This document shows, one piece after another, positions 36,735 to 48,613 of a stretch of 64,000 nucleotides of DNA. Both the position numbers and the translations under genes were made by a program. The stretch comes from Cryptomeria japonica (lineage: Eukaryota > Streptophyta > Pinopsida > Cupressales > Cupressaceae). Position 1 is the first letter of the stretch. Each line of letters begins with the position of its first letter. The notes beneath the pieces were generated by a model. That model saw only the letters and a program-made list of their open reading frames with translations. It was not told the DNA's origin and made no database searches. The stretch lies in NCBI RefSeq assembly GCF_030272615.1, contig NC_081413.1:718847867-718911866 (forward strand), given 5' to 3'.

Positions 36735-37862
36735 GAGATGGTGCGGTTTATCGCGTCGTTTCAAAGAAAGAAAAACTGGTGTGAAGAAAATGCCCCATAA
36801 AATGTTAATTTAATGGGTGGTATACCCCCTTGAGAGATGGGCCGAAATTTTTTGAAAAATCGGACGATCTCTCGAAAAAGAATGAAAATTGGCGAGGTGG
36901 TAGAAGAGAAGAAGTTAGCCATACGGGTGAAAACTAGAAAAAAATGGGGGAAACATGGAGAAATCGGGGGCTCGGGAAGTTCACAGGGACCACGGCGGTG
37001 AGCGGGGAGAAGTTACGGTGTCGGCGAAGGGTATAAATGGGGTGAAAAGGGTGAAAACAGGATCATTTGTGACCACGACCAGTTGAAAATGAGAGCTCTG
37101 ATAGTGACGTTTGGAGGAGCGAGCAGTAGCTAGGATGCCGATTCCGATCACCGAGCATAGATTCGAGCGAGTCCGACGGTTCCAATGCCCAGATGACTAT
37201 GGACCAGCGGTACACAAATTCGAAAACTGAATTTTTGTGCATTTTTGCTAGGTTTTTAGCTGAGTCCAAGTCAAGTCGGAGCAAGAGTGCTGGAACTTTG
37301 GTTTTGGTGCTTTTGCTCCATGAATTAGCGCTATTGCACTGCAATGGTGCTATTGAGCCATTGTTTGAGCGCTTTTGGGTTGATATAGCGCTATTGTATG
37401 CAAGTTTGGGCGCTATTGATTAAGTAGCGCTATTGAAGGCTTAATTGAGCGCTATTGAGTTAAAGTAGCACTATTGCATAAGGGTTTTAGTGCTTTTGCA
37501 GTTTTAGCGCTGTTGTATAGCTGATTGAGCGCTTTTGTTAGGGTTGTAGCGCTATTGTTAGGAAACTAGCGCATTTGATGGTAAAATAGCATTTTTGTCT
37601 TAGGATAAAAAGATGCCCCAAATTGGGTGAAGAAAATCTCCGGATGCCAATGATTGATGGATGGCGAGGTGAAGTGAGAGTTGTTTTGAACCATAGCAGC
37701 CTGATGAGACTTAGGTCATTTGTTTAGGATAAATACCTGTTGAAGTCTAGGTGGCCATGATTGCTTACCTATTGAGACCCAAAGATACTTGATCAAAGTA
37801 TCTGTTGATAGTCTAGGTTTAAACTTAAGAAAGTTTGAAAATAAAACAACTGATGGTGATTG
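36735..37862. other. 3' internal non-coding region of the Tat-like element
   Basis: It contains a plus-strand TATA-like GGTATAAATGGGG at about 37029-37041, a possible promoter for the antisense PMD ORF. It also contains the AGCGCTATTG array at 37327-37580 (separate entry). The open frame at 37063-37344 (minus) shows no known motif. Confidence 0.5.
37327..37580 (+). repeat. AGCGCTATTG motif array, left
   Basis: About nine GCGCT cores occur in 250 bp, most within AGCGCTATTG or AGCGCTTTTG, separated by 10-20 bp of unrelated sequence, plus degraded versions (AGCACTATTG, AGTGCTTTTG). The core AGCGCT is palindromic but the flanking ATTG/TTTG gives a direction, plus strand here. A matching array in the opposite direction is at 60411-60648. 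Confidence 0.85.
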
Positions 37863-39884
37863 ATGAATGTCCATGTGTAGGAGGATCTGCGCATGTTGTA
37901 GTTACGCGAGTGCCATCCTGCGACATAGGGGTTTCAGGACCGATTGACTTAGGCGGAGATAGACTGCATTGCCATGACTGGTTTATATGAGGTGATGCAC
38001 ATGCCCGTGATTCGTATGAATCACGGATTGATCACAGCACTAGCAAAGCGGTGGCACAGTGAGACGTGCACTTTCCATTTGGCACAGGGGGAGATGACTG
38101 TGACCTTAGAGGACGTGTGGCGCATCCTGCGGATTTTGATTCGAGGAGAGCTGGTCACATACGATAGATCCTGGGGGACTGTGGCAGTGCAGAGGATTTT
38201 TGATGAGGATGTATATATTGATGATGGCTCGATCGCGTGGGAGGATATAGCGGCACTGTATGAGCCACTTCCAGCAGTTTTGTCAAGGATCGTGGGAGGA
38301 TTGTTGTGTCTAGATAGGCGGTCACATGGTTTGGCAGTGGGATGGGGACAGGTTATCAAGATGATGATGACCGAGGGGACCCGATTCGCATGGGGGCCGT
38401 GTGTGCTGGCGCACATGTACTAGGAGCTTCATGAGGTAGTGTACCGAGGGAGGGGTTCCTTGGCAGTGGGCATGATGCTGCTACATATTTGGGCATGGGA
38501 GCATCTACCAGTGACTCGACCGGTGAGTCTTAGATTCCGGGCAGTGGATCAGCTGTACATGTTTATGTACAGTGGCATGATGAGTCAGCCCCACTTGGGG
38601 AAGTTAGAGTGGTGGCGGCAAGCATTGGATGACCTGGATGCAATTATATGGCGGCCATACTTGGAGTGTGAGCCATGGGATGATAACGCAGAGGCACTGC
38701 CGTATGTCTTTATGACCCAATTCCTCATTGGGAGGACCTCATACCATGTAGAGAGATAGGTGCCCGGGAGAGTGATGAGGCAGTTCGGACGGCAACAGGG
38801 ACTGCCCAGTGGATCTGGAGAGTATGCGCGGGTGATTCGAGAGAGGTATGCATGGGGTCTAGTGCTAACTTATGATCAGGCACTGGCAGAGTTTCGGACA
38901 CTGCAGGCGAGGCCATGGGACCTACGACCGAGGGTCGTTGATGTAGGGGTGACAGATGAGTATACGCAGTACCGGGCGGCACACCCAATCCCATAGATAT
39001 CGGATCCAGCAGAGCCAATCCCAACATTTGAGGATGAGAGGGGACAAAGGCGGAGGAGGGCAGGAGGTCGAGGTGATGGAGGAGGAGGAGGTGGAGGTGG
39101 AGGTGGAGGAGGTGGAGGAGGAGGAGGTGGTGGAGGAGATGGAGGAGGTGGAGGAGATGGAGGAGGAGGTGGAGGAGGATTGAGGATGTAGAGTCAGCGG
39201 AGAGGGAGACGTGGACTGCCTTTATAGATATCACAGGGATCCTTGATACCGAGAGGAGTTCAGCTGAGTGGGAGGGGGATGGAGAGGGAGATCCCGATGG
39301 ACAAAGGGGAGGGGACTACTGGAGAGGGAGGTGTAGGGGAGGCAGCTATGGACATCGGGGAGGGAGCCACTGGAGATATGTGGGATCACATCATAGTGCG
39401 CTTGTAGACGCAGATAGAGGATTTAGAGGCAGAGGTGGCAGCTAGGGATGTGCAGCTATTTGCACAGGAGTCAGAGCTGACGATGGTGCTGTGGGAGAGA
39501 GATACTACAATGGAGAGATTGGCGGAGCTGCAGGAGAGAGTCTGGGTTGGAGTAGGAGCACAGGGGCCTACAGGGGAGGTTATGAGGTAGTTTGGCCGAG
39601 CACAGGTTGAGATAAAGTACTGGCAGGGTTTATATGAGCAGGTGGTGCTAGTTAGTCAGCGAGCTCTTAGTTATACTCAGATGTGGCAGACTAGATCAGA
39701 GCGATCGCAGAGGATGCAGAGCAGTGGGGGAGTGATGGGTCCTTTGAGGCGGGAGAGATCAGGGGATGCAGGAGGGAGTTGTGGTTCGATGAGGCCTCCA
39801 TGGAGAGATGGATTAGGTGGTGTAGGCACCAGTGGTGGAGCAGGGGGAGGTGTTGGGATAGCATCTGGCCAGAGTGGCATTTGA
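37863..39884 (+). pseudogene. Antisense plant mobile domain (PMD)-like ORF in the Tat-like element
   Basis: One plus-strand frame runs from ATG 37863 to TGA 39882-39884 (about 673 codons), interrupted only by TAG codons at 37878, 37899, 37926, 37950, 38421, 38757, 38994, 39189, 39225, 39405 and 39588. The N-terminal two thirds resembles the PMD (aminotransferase-like, MAIN/MAIL1-type) family: MNHGLITALAKRWHSETCTF, EMTVTLEDVWRIL, LVTYDRSWG, MMLLHIWAWEHLP and ALPYVFMTQFLIGR. A Gly/Glu-coded GGA-rich stretch (39070-39180) follows, then a coiled-coil-like and Gly-rich tail. PMD proteins are known both as host silencing and genome-stability factors and as passengers of plant transposons. Extra antisense ORFs in the 3' region of Tat-group elements have been described. 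This copy is not translatable as written. Confidence 0.8.
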
Positions 39885-41934
39885 GAGAGCATTTTTGCAT
39901 CTATGTATTTGTATCATTGTTTATTTTTTTTGGACTGTATCTTGGATGGCTCTTGGTAGCCGATTTTGTAGACTTCATTGTACTCTAATATATGAGATGA
40001 GATATATGAGGATATCCCATATTTTGATGATATGCATTTGATTATGTATGGATGTTTATGCAGGATGATGAGTTTATTTAGATGGATATGTGTATATGTA
40101 TGCATTGATGAGATGTTTCTTTGTATGCATGTGTTTATGATGATTTATGATGTTGGATACTGACATATGAATGCAGGTTAATATATGTATGATTTGTGTG
40201 ATTTTTGATGTAATGCTTTATGTATGTAATGCCATGATGATGATGTATGCTTGTGTTGATTTATGAACAAGATTTTTTTGGTGTTTCCTATTTTGATATA
40301 ATGATGAGATGATTTATGTGATGATGTTAATGCAATGGTTGAATGAATGATGTTATGTATGGATATGCATCTAGATGTGTTTTTAGATGAATGTAATATG
40401 GATAATCAAAATGTAAAGTATAAATGTTTATATGATAATGTTTTAAATGAATGCATATGCATAATGGATATAAAATGTTAAGAACCAATGTTTTATAAAC
40501 AAGTGGATTTATGATTCTAAATGCTTAAATATGTTTTAAGTACAAACAATAATGTGATGATACTATAACTTAATGTTTTTTAATAACTACACCTTAATGC
40601 AATTAAAAAGAGGATAATGAATGCAATTTGAATGAATCCTAAAATGAGCATAATAAGATACTTAGTAATGAATGCAATGCACCTTTTAACTATAAATGAA
40701 TGTATGTAATAATAAATGATAAAAGATGATAAAATGATGATGGATAATCGATACTATATGAATGCCTATTAAATGATTTAAAACAATCAAAGACAATTTA
40801 ATCCCATGAATGGATCTAATTATTTATGATTGATGCAATGATGCAAATGTTTAATGAAAATTAATGTCCAAAATGAACTATATGCAATGTTAAGTTAAAA
40901 ATGACATGAATGTACTTAATGCAAGATGCAACTAAATGTGATGATGATATGAACATGAGGAATGCAAGGTTTTTGAGACTTTGCATGATGCATTGATGAT
41001 GTATCAGAGTACTCGGTCGTGATTGTATCCAAGACCAGTTTTTTAATGGTCACTTTTGCATATAAAACCTACATATGAATGAATGAATGGGTGATATGCA
41101 ACGGAATGCAAGATATAAACAGATGAGATGAAATGACGATCCATAGTGCTCTATTTTCATCATTGAGCTTTTAAAATGTTGGAAGAGAATACAAGCATCT
41201 TGACATAATGATTCAAGATGACCTGAGTATTCCTTTCATGGATTTTATATAGCAAGTGAATACAAACGACTTGATTATAAGGGTCAAGTCGACCAGAGTA
41301 TTGCTTGCAGAATAGACAAGGATTTATCTCCATTCATGCATGACTTGGATCGTCCTCCTTGATCTTAGGCTAATCATATCCTGAGACAAGTGCATACCGT
41401 ACTAAGAGATAAAAACCTTTATCCAATTTGGATGAGGAGGAACCAAAGAAAGAGCATTGCACCTGCAAACAAATAGTATATACATAAAGAATAAAGAATA
41501 TGGATCCTTGGTAATGGTTCATGCTCATATGGTCGAGGTATACGCTGTAGTCAGCAAGCCGTAATGATATATGACTGCATTTGGCATAAGATCACGCAGC
41601 TTGGTGAACTTCCCACGTAGACACCATTAGTACATGCCCCAGAACTTCATCGGAAATAATGCACAAATGATACAAAACAATACTAAAAGATCCCGATATA
41701 GATAAACGAATGATTATACTCACGAATCAACCAAGTATTGGATAGCTTAACATAATTTTCTTGTCAAAGAAAACGTCACTTTGTCTTTGTTTTGGTAAGG
41801 AAGGATGCATCCTTGTTGAAGACAGTTTTGAGTGTTGATGTGGATTGTGTGGTCGATTGGTAAATGGTCATCGTGTGAGTATGATGTCAATGTTTGTTTT
41901 TGGTATCTGCATGGATGAGTATGTACAATGTGTT
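39885..41934. other. Low-complexity 3' region of the Tat-like element
   Basis: It is AT-rich with many ATGATG, GAATG and TGTATG words and no open frame worth calling. It lies between the antisense PMD ORF and the gag-pol block and looks like expanded simple sequence. Confidence 0.6.
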
Positions 41935-42450
41935 GCCATGTTTTTGTGTGATTTTTGATGTTTTTGTCAATGTTTTTGGATTTTGAATTGTTTTGAATGT
42001 TTTTGGTATTTTGTGTTGAGACATTTTTGAATGTTTTTGGATTTTGTGAGACATTTTTGAATGTTTTTGCCAATGAATCACTAGTAATGTAGAATCCACT
42101 TCCATCATCTAGATTGTAAGGGCATTGCCCCCAAGTTGGACATGATTTATGAAAAATCGGGATGCCAGACGCATGAAGTACTTTCTTTGGTTATAGATTT
42201 AAATAACAAGCCATGGTTAGATGGATGGATGTGTGTATGTATGAATGTGATCGCAATGAGCCTGAAAGATACTGGAGCCATAGCCTTTACGAGTGGCACC
42301 TGTTTGCCAAGTTTTCACCATCGTACTTACCCAAGGTGCCATCGGAGTGGTTTTTCACCGTTTGGATGCATGATTTTTCTTTACTTTTTTGAATGTTTTT
42401 TGTATTTTCTTCAGGACATTGTTCTGAATGTTTTTGGTATTTTCTGGTAT
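41935..42450 (-). repeat. Imperfect GAATGTTTTTGG repeat
   Basis: GAATGTTTTTGG or close variants (TCAATGTTTTTGG, GAATGTTTTTTG) recur several times at 41965-42070 and again at 42390-42440, mostly joined by TTTTGTG or ACATTTTT words. On the minus strand it encodes Lys/Asn-rich KTFKNVSQN-type translations just after the integrase stop. Confidence 0.6.
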
Positions 42451-42477
42451 GTAGGGGAGCCTGATGCTCTGTACAGC

Positions 42478-43571
42478 TTAGGTATAAAACCATTTGAGGT
42501 GCATGCTATTGATTGGATTGGCAAGCGGTTCTCCTTCTGATGTAGCCAACTAATATGCCCCAGACCCGAACACAGCAGTGACAACATATGGGCCCAACCA
42601 GTTTGATTCAAACTTGCCCTGATGTTCTCTGTTTGGTTGGTTGCGAGGATTTTCTCGTAGAGCAAGATCACCTACCTCAAATGTACAAGGTCTAACTCGG
42701 TGATTGTAGCTTCTGCTCATGCGCTGCTGATAGGATTTGAGATGATTGTATGCAGCTTGTCGCTTCTCATCAAGTAATTCTAAGTCCTGCAGGCGTGAGA
42801 CTCTGTATGCTTCATCATCGATGAGATTGTGCAAGGAAACCCATAATGATGGTATCTCAACCTCAATAGGCAAGATAGCTTCTGCACCATAGAACAATGA
42901 ATAAGGAGTTGCACCTGTAGGGGTTCAAATGCTAGTTCGATATGCCCATAGTGCTGGATTCAATTGAACATGCCAATCACGACCGGCATCATTGACTGTC
43001 TTCTTGAGGATTCTTAATATGTTCTTATTTGATGCTTCAGCCTGACCATTGCCTTGTGGGTAATAGGGGGTGGAAAAGCGGTGTTGGATGTGAAATTTCT
43101 CACAAAGTTCACGGACATCCTGATTTTTGAAAGGAAGACCATTATCTGTGATGATGGACATGGGTACACCATACCGACAGATGATGTAGTTGAGGATGAA
43201 TGAGGCGATCTGCTTGTCAGTGACTTGGGTAAGTGGAACAGCTTCGATCCACTTTGTGAAATATTCGGTGGCAGTAATAATGAATTTGTGGCCATTGGAT
43301 GAAGATGGATGAATCTTACCCACAAGGTCAAGGCCCCATTGACAAAAAGGCCATGGTGTCATGATTGGTTGCAGTTCCTGGGCTGGTGCATTTATCAGGT
43401 CACCATGAACCTGACATTTCTTGCACTTCTTGACAAAGTAGTAGGAATCTTTTTCCATAGATGGCCAATAGTATCCATTGTGCAAGAGCTTCTTGGCTAG
43501 TGACGAACCACTTGAGTGAGTCCCGCAAATTCCTTCATGTACCTCTTCCAAAGCCTTTGTTACCTCATCTT
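42478..43571 (-). pseudogene. Tat-like integrase (main part), two nonsense codons
   Basis: On the minus strand: the zinc-binding part has VHEGICGTH and CKKCQVH (HHCC). The core has WGLDLVG, IITDNGLPF and GNGQAEASNK, giving the D, D, E triad intact. The C-terminal part has RPCTFEVGDL and LGPYVV, and ends NPINSMHLKWFYT at TAA (42478-42480). Only two changes break it: TGA at 42922-42924, where the family has Arg, and TAG at 42550-42552, where Gln is expected. Integrase inserts cDNA into the host genome. The N-terminal edge of the reading frame is cut by the nested element at 43577 and resumes at 51898. Confidence 0.92.
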
Positions 43572-43576
43572 GTTCC

Positions 43577-44820
43577 TGTAAAGTGGAAAAATCGAACCCT
43601 AGTCGTTCTCCCCTCCCCAACTCCGAGGAGAGAGAAGGGAGAGTCACTAGGGTTGATGGTTTTCACTTAGGAGGGACTTTACATTCAAAAGAGGGGTTGA
43701 AACCCACAAGATCCAATCCCACGCAATGCAAGATTGGATTCTATATGAGTTTCAAGGGTTGTGATAGCAAGGATACCCTCTTTTGTAAAGAAATGTAGAT
43801 AGAAAGATTGAGCTAGGAATACATAGAAAGTGAGAAAGATTCGCTTATAAACTGAGCTAGGGATATGATATGAAGCTGCGGACCTGGAATTAGCAGTAAA
43901 ATGTCAAGACGGCACTGTCCTGCAAATTTGAGCAAAAGTTGACGGGACGATGGCGCCCGATGTGCACACGGTCCTCTGAAAAATCCGCGAAACAAAGGGG
44001 GATCTATTCGTCTCTGCACAAGGATTCCAGATCTTCAATTTCAGCCGCGTACCTGCAACCTACACATAGAAAAGTGAAGATGATTGGGGGGTTAGGGATG
44101 AGGGGTTTGCCTTTAGGTCAAACCCCAGTTTTGGAATTAACCAAGAAATGAGAAATGCTGTAAATGTAATGTAAAACAAGTACTAATACCTTGTTGTAAG
44201 GATGTTTGTATCCTTATATGCGAAGGTATAGATGTTGTTGTATGTTGTATGTTGTATGTTGTGATCTCCTCTTCAATGGTTGAATCCTTGTCTTGAATGC
44301 AACACTTAGCCTTGAATGGAGACTTAGAATGATCAATTGCTTGAAGGAATGCTTGAATGCTTGAATGCTTGAATGTTTGAATATCGTTTCCACCTTTTTC
44401 CATCCTCCCAAAATGAGAGAGGAAAAGTAGTTTATATACTTGCCAATTAGGGTTAAAAGACTGATTTTCCCGACCTTAGGCCGACCAGGAAATGTTATTT
44501 TCCAATTTGCAAACAAAAAGGCCCGAAGTCCCATAGGAGACCGGGCCCAAAATAGGGCTAGGGACCAGGGCGCTGGGCACCATGGTCCTGGGGGATGAGG
44601 GCGCTGGGTGCCCTGGTCCTGAAGGACCAGGGTGCTGGGCGCTCTGGTCCCACCTCCCGAGACAGCAGGGTGTAAGGAGGATCAGGCAGGGTGCTGGAAA
44701 AATGCAGTTTTTGATGTCATGAGAAAGTTTCGGGGTCTCCATCAGGTTCAGTGTTGCGTCGCCATCGTGAAGACCCAAATGCAGTCAAAATTGCAAGTGT
44801 TGCAATTTTAGGATGCTACA
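43577..44820 (-). repeat. 3' LTR of the gag-only element, 1244 bp
   Basis: On the minus strand it starts TGTAGCATCC and ends TTTCCACTTTACA. It contains a GC-rich GGGCGCTGGG/CCTGGTCC repeat (44570-44650) and a TTGAATGC microsatellite (44340-44385). By eye it differs from the right copy at about 28 positions plus small indels. Confidence 0.9.
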
Positions 44821-44835
44821 TTTAGCCCCCACTTT

Positions 44836-45557
44836 AGCGGGAGTATAAGCGTACGCTCATACTTCCGGTAAAGTACAAGGAAACAACATTGAAAAAATTT
44901 CACCACGTCAAGGAGGCAAGATACACCAAGCCCCCAGTGGACTAAGGATCTTACGACTTCGATTGATAAAGTAAAATGGAAGATCACGAGGGAGAACCAT
45001 GACTGTCAGTAGTAAGGTTCCCTCACTATGAGTCATGCAAGAAAGATATCAAAAATCTTCAAGGCAAAATTTGTCAAGAAATTTTCAAGTATCTTGAAAA
45101 GATATGAACGGGATGTATGCCCCCTACGTTAAAGCGATCGCACACGCCTTACCGGGGGTGATTGCTTTAAGGTAGTGATACATATAAGAAATGAGAAAGG
45201 AGCATGTTATCACAAGGATTTAGCCCCCAAGTGTGAGATAAGCCCAAGGATAATAGACACAAAACACAAAGCACAAGGTGACTTCGCTTTCCTCGGGGTC
45301 AGTATGCTGTATGATAATTCATGTATATCATATGTATGTATGCATAATTGTTCTTCATTCCCCAATCAAGGAAGGTCACCTAGAAGAAGGGAACACATGT
45401 GTCTTTTGAGTCAACATGAGAGAGATCGAGAGATCTCAATGTTTTGCATCGTCCTCAAGTAGACAACACTAAGGACAACAAATAGAAGAATGAGAATAAC
45501 ATATAGAAGAAGTAAAAAAAGAAATAGAGGAGGAGAGAATCTGCTATGCTAATGAAA
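44836..45557 (-). other. Non-coding region between gag stop and polypurine tract of the gag-only element
   Basis: No ORF of note. This is where pol would lie in a complete gypsy element, but only about 720 bp separate the gag stop from the polypurine tract. The same stretch is conserved in the old element at 29815-30281, so it is a normal part of this family's 3' region. Confidence 0.7.
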
Positions 45558-48500
45558 CTAGTCTAGCATGTCATCTACCCCCCGATCTTGCTGATCAATG
45601 TTTCGGGAAGATAGGGAACACGCTAGAGGAGGAACATCCAACACAGCAGATGGAGCTATCACAAGATCCAAACAAGGGCTATGTTCATATCCCAAGCCAC
45701 AGTGTTCTTGTCTAGGAGCTAGGATAAGTGCTTTAGAAAATTCATTAGATAAATGGTTATCAATATCAACAAGTTCATATTCACTATCAGAATGAACAGG
45801 AGAAGTATCATTTTCATCATGAATAACATTTTCATCTATATCATCATCAAGATTTATAAAAATAGGATCTTTAACTTGCACAGGATCAAGACCATCATGC
45901 ATCTTATGTTTAGGAGATTTCGACTCAATCGTCGGCTGAGGAGAAAATGGAATAATGCTTGTTGAAGGTGTTTTTGGGGATTGCAAAGTTTGAAAAGCAG
46001 CTGCCTGAGCTCTAAGACGACGCTTTCGTCGGCATTCACGTGCTGAACGATTTCGTCTAGTCTTAGTAGGAAGTTGCAAAGAGTGAGGAGGAGGAATGTT
46101 CTCATCCTTATCACTTGGGTGTTTAGGTTGTGGTCTCTTAGGTTGAACAATAGGAGAAGAGGAAGGTTTCTTCTCTCCATAAGAGGAAGGAGGAGGAACT
46201 GCTCCATATAAGGGAGGAATATTTGGTTTAGGAAGGAGACCAAGTCCATCATGAAGAGGAGGTATAGGTCTACTCTTAGGAGGTTTATTAGATATAGGCA
46301 TAGTCACATCCATAGGAATGGGTTGGGAATCATCTTGAGGAAAGACATTGGTTTTATCTTTCAAAGGAAGAACTTCCTTCTCAAGAATGATAGGAATGTC
46401 AAGTTTGGGTGTTCTAGGTTCACTTAGAGATAGGATCATGTCTTTTTTCCACTTTTGATAAGGTTTGAAAAGATGATCACTTCGCGGAGGAAGAGACTGA
46501 AATTGTTTAGGCCAAAAGTAATCAATAGGAACACTAGAAGTTCTTTCAGCTGGTTTAAAGAGACTATGATTGACAGTAACAACTTCACCATTATGGGGAA
46601 ATTTCAAGCACTTATGAATAGGAGAAGCAATAGCTTTCATGGAAGATAGCCAAGGATAGCCTAGCTTCACATGAAATTGTTCGGATGATGGAAAAATAGC
46701 AAAGTCCACATCAAGGGTTTTGTTATGGACCTCAATAGGTAATGTAATAGAACCAATTGTAGGAGAAGAAAATGCATCAAATAGTTTCACAACCACATCT
46801 GTTTTGTCATAGATAACTTGATTCAATTGCAAAGTAAAAAGAAATTCTTCAGTAATGACATTAACCATACAAGAAGGATCAATAAGCACTCCACGGCAAG
46901 GTGTGTTCTTGACTTTTGCAACTATATATAAAGGACCATCAGGTGCCCTGATAGTTTCACTGGAATCAAATGTGATGGAAGGTTCTTTAGGGATTTTCTG
47001 TTGCTCTACAAAGTTAATCACATTCGGAGTCATAGACACAAGATCATCAGGTGAGACAGAGGAATCAGTAGTATCAATCGCATTAGAGGTATGAGAAGGT
47101 AATGGATCAGTGAAAATCTGAAGATTTTGGTTAGGAGGAGCTACAAATGTATTGCCTTTATCATTCACTCCAGAAACAGAGATAGTATTATTATCAATCA
47201 AATCTTGAATTTTACCTTTTAAAGCAAAACATTTTTCAGTATCATGCCCAGGTTGACAATGAAATTGACAAAAAGATTTGTTATCAAAATAAGGTGAATT
47301 AATCTTTGCAGGATCAATTTGCCTTATAGGAGGAAGAGTAAGCACATTTTGTTCCAATAACTTATTCATAATACTATGCAATGATTCATTCAAAGGAGTA
47401 AACTTTCTTTCTCTCTTGAAAAACTTAGAAATAGGAGACACATCTGATGCTGCATTCACATTGTTGTTGATGATGTTTTCATAGAATTTAATGGACTCTC
47501 TGTTCGGTTTAAACTTCCCAAATGGTTGTTGACTACTATCACCCTTATCACTCGGAGCCATAGGATGTGATTGTTCCATTTGACTCACAGTCAGTTGATA
47601 ATTGTGAAGAGTTGCGCACAACTGTTGGAAAGAAGTAAACTCAGAAAACAGGAGTTTTTCTCTAATGTCTTTTTGTAAATTAGAAATAAAGATTCTTTGA
47701 ATATCATTGTCAGGCACTAGAAAAGAAATTTGAGCATACAAATGCTTATATCTACCAATGAAATCAGTCACTTTTTCTTTAACACCTTGTTTACAATGCA
47801 TTAAATCAATCAAAGTAACTTTAGGACTTATATTGTTTTGAAATTGTTGAATGAAAGCATTTGCAAGTTGTTTGAAAGAAGTAATAGAATAGGAAGGCAA
47901 CGAGCAATACCATTGTAGGGCTTTGTCTCTTAATGTTCTAGTAAACAATTTTGCAAGCAACCTTTGGTCATAAGCAAAATCAGTACATATTGTTTGAAAG
48001 GTCTTAACATGTGTTAGAGGATCACCCTTACCATTATAAAGCTCCAAATGCGGAATTTCAACATGTTTAGGGGGAATAGCTCGAACAATATCAAGAGAAA
48101 GTGGGCTCGCAACATCAAATGTGGGCACACTAAACTTGGATTGATTCATAGAGGCAATTTGTTGCTGTAAAGAAGAGACAGTTTGTGCAAGATTGTTAAT
48201 GGTCGCTTCAGTCAAAGAATTCATATTAGACGTGTTAGATTGCGATGGAGGTGTTATGTTATTGAAAGAAGGTAGAGAGTAAGGTGGTGGGACACTATGA
48301 TAGTTAGTCATAGGAGATGATTGGACAGGAGGAACACTACAAGGAGGAATGGAAGGGTTAAATGAATTGCCCCCTTGTGTCATGTTCATTTGTGGAGATA
48401 TAAGAGGAACACTCACTGAAGGAATGAATGAAGAAGTTGGATTGAATGAAGGAAGAGGGTTGATTGAAGAAGAGGGATTGCCCCCATGACTGGTGATCAT

Positions 48501-48613
48501 AGGAGGAATGTCTCGTGTTGAAGTAGTCATTATGTTTGATGTAAAAGTAGGTATACTAGCAATAGGAGTCGTCAAAGGAATAGAATGATTGTCTTGAGTA
48601 GGAGGTTGTGTAT
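45558..48613 (-). CDS. Long gag/protease-like protein of the gag-only gypsy element
   Basis: An uninterrupted minus-strand frame of about 1020 codons ends at TAG 45558-45560. The 5' end is cut by the insert at 48614, so the native start is not visible, and no ATG is in frame before the first domains except internal ones such as MTTSTRDIPP. The order is a Ser/Pro/Asn-rich N-terminus (about 1-170), then a retrotransposon gag fold (LELYNGKGDPLTHV at about 198, LQWYCSLP). A zinc-knuckle-like CQFHCQPGHDTEKC at about 453 follows, of the Tat FHxxxGHxTxxC kind. A protease-like fold comes next, with VLIDPSCMVNVI (about 582) and LGYPWL (about 657). The usual Asp-[Ser/Thr]-Gly is Asp-Pro-Ser, so catalysis is doubtful. 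There is a basic stretch at about 857 (TRRNRSARECRRKRRLR) and an acidic tail. It is probably a structural particle protein of a non-autonomous element that relies on polymerase from a relative. Confidence 0.85.

Noticed and set aside
36738-36760. TGGTGCGGTTT near the left gypsy LTR as a primer-binding site
   Set aside because: The element is on the minus strand. A 23-nt tRNA-Trp match sits at the right LTR and a polypurine tract adjoins the left LTR.
38725-39234. Minus-strand 169-codon ORF rich in His and Leu
   Set aside because: Antisense of the GGAGGA-rich part of the PMD ORF; low complexity.
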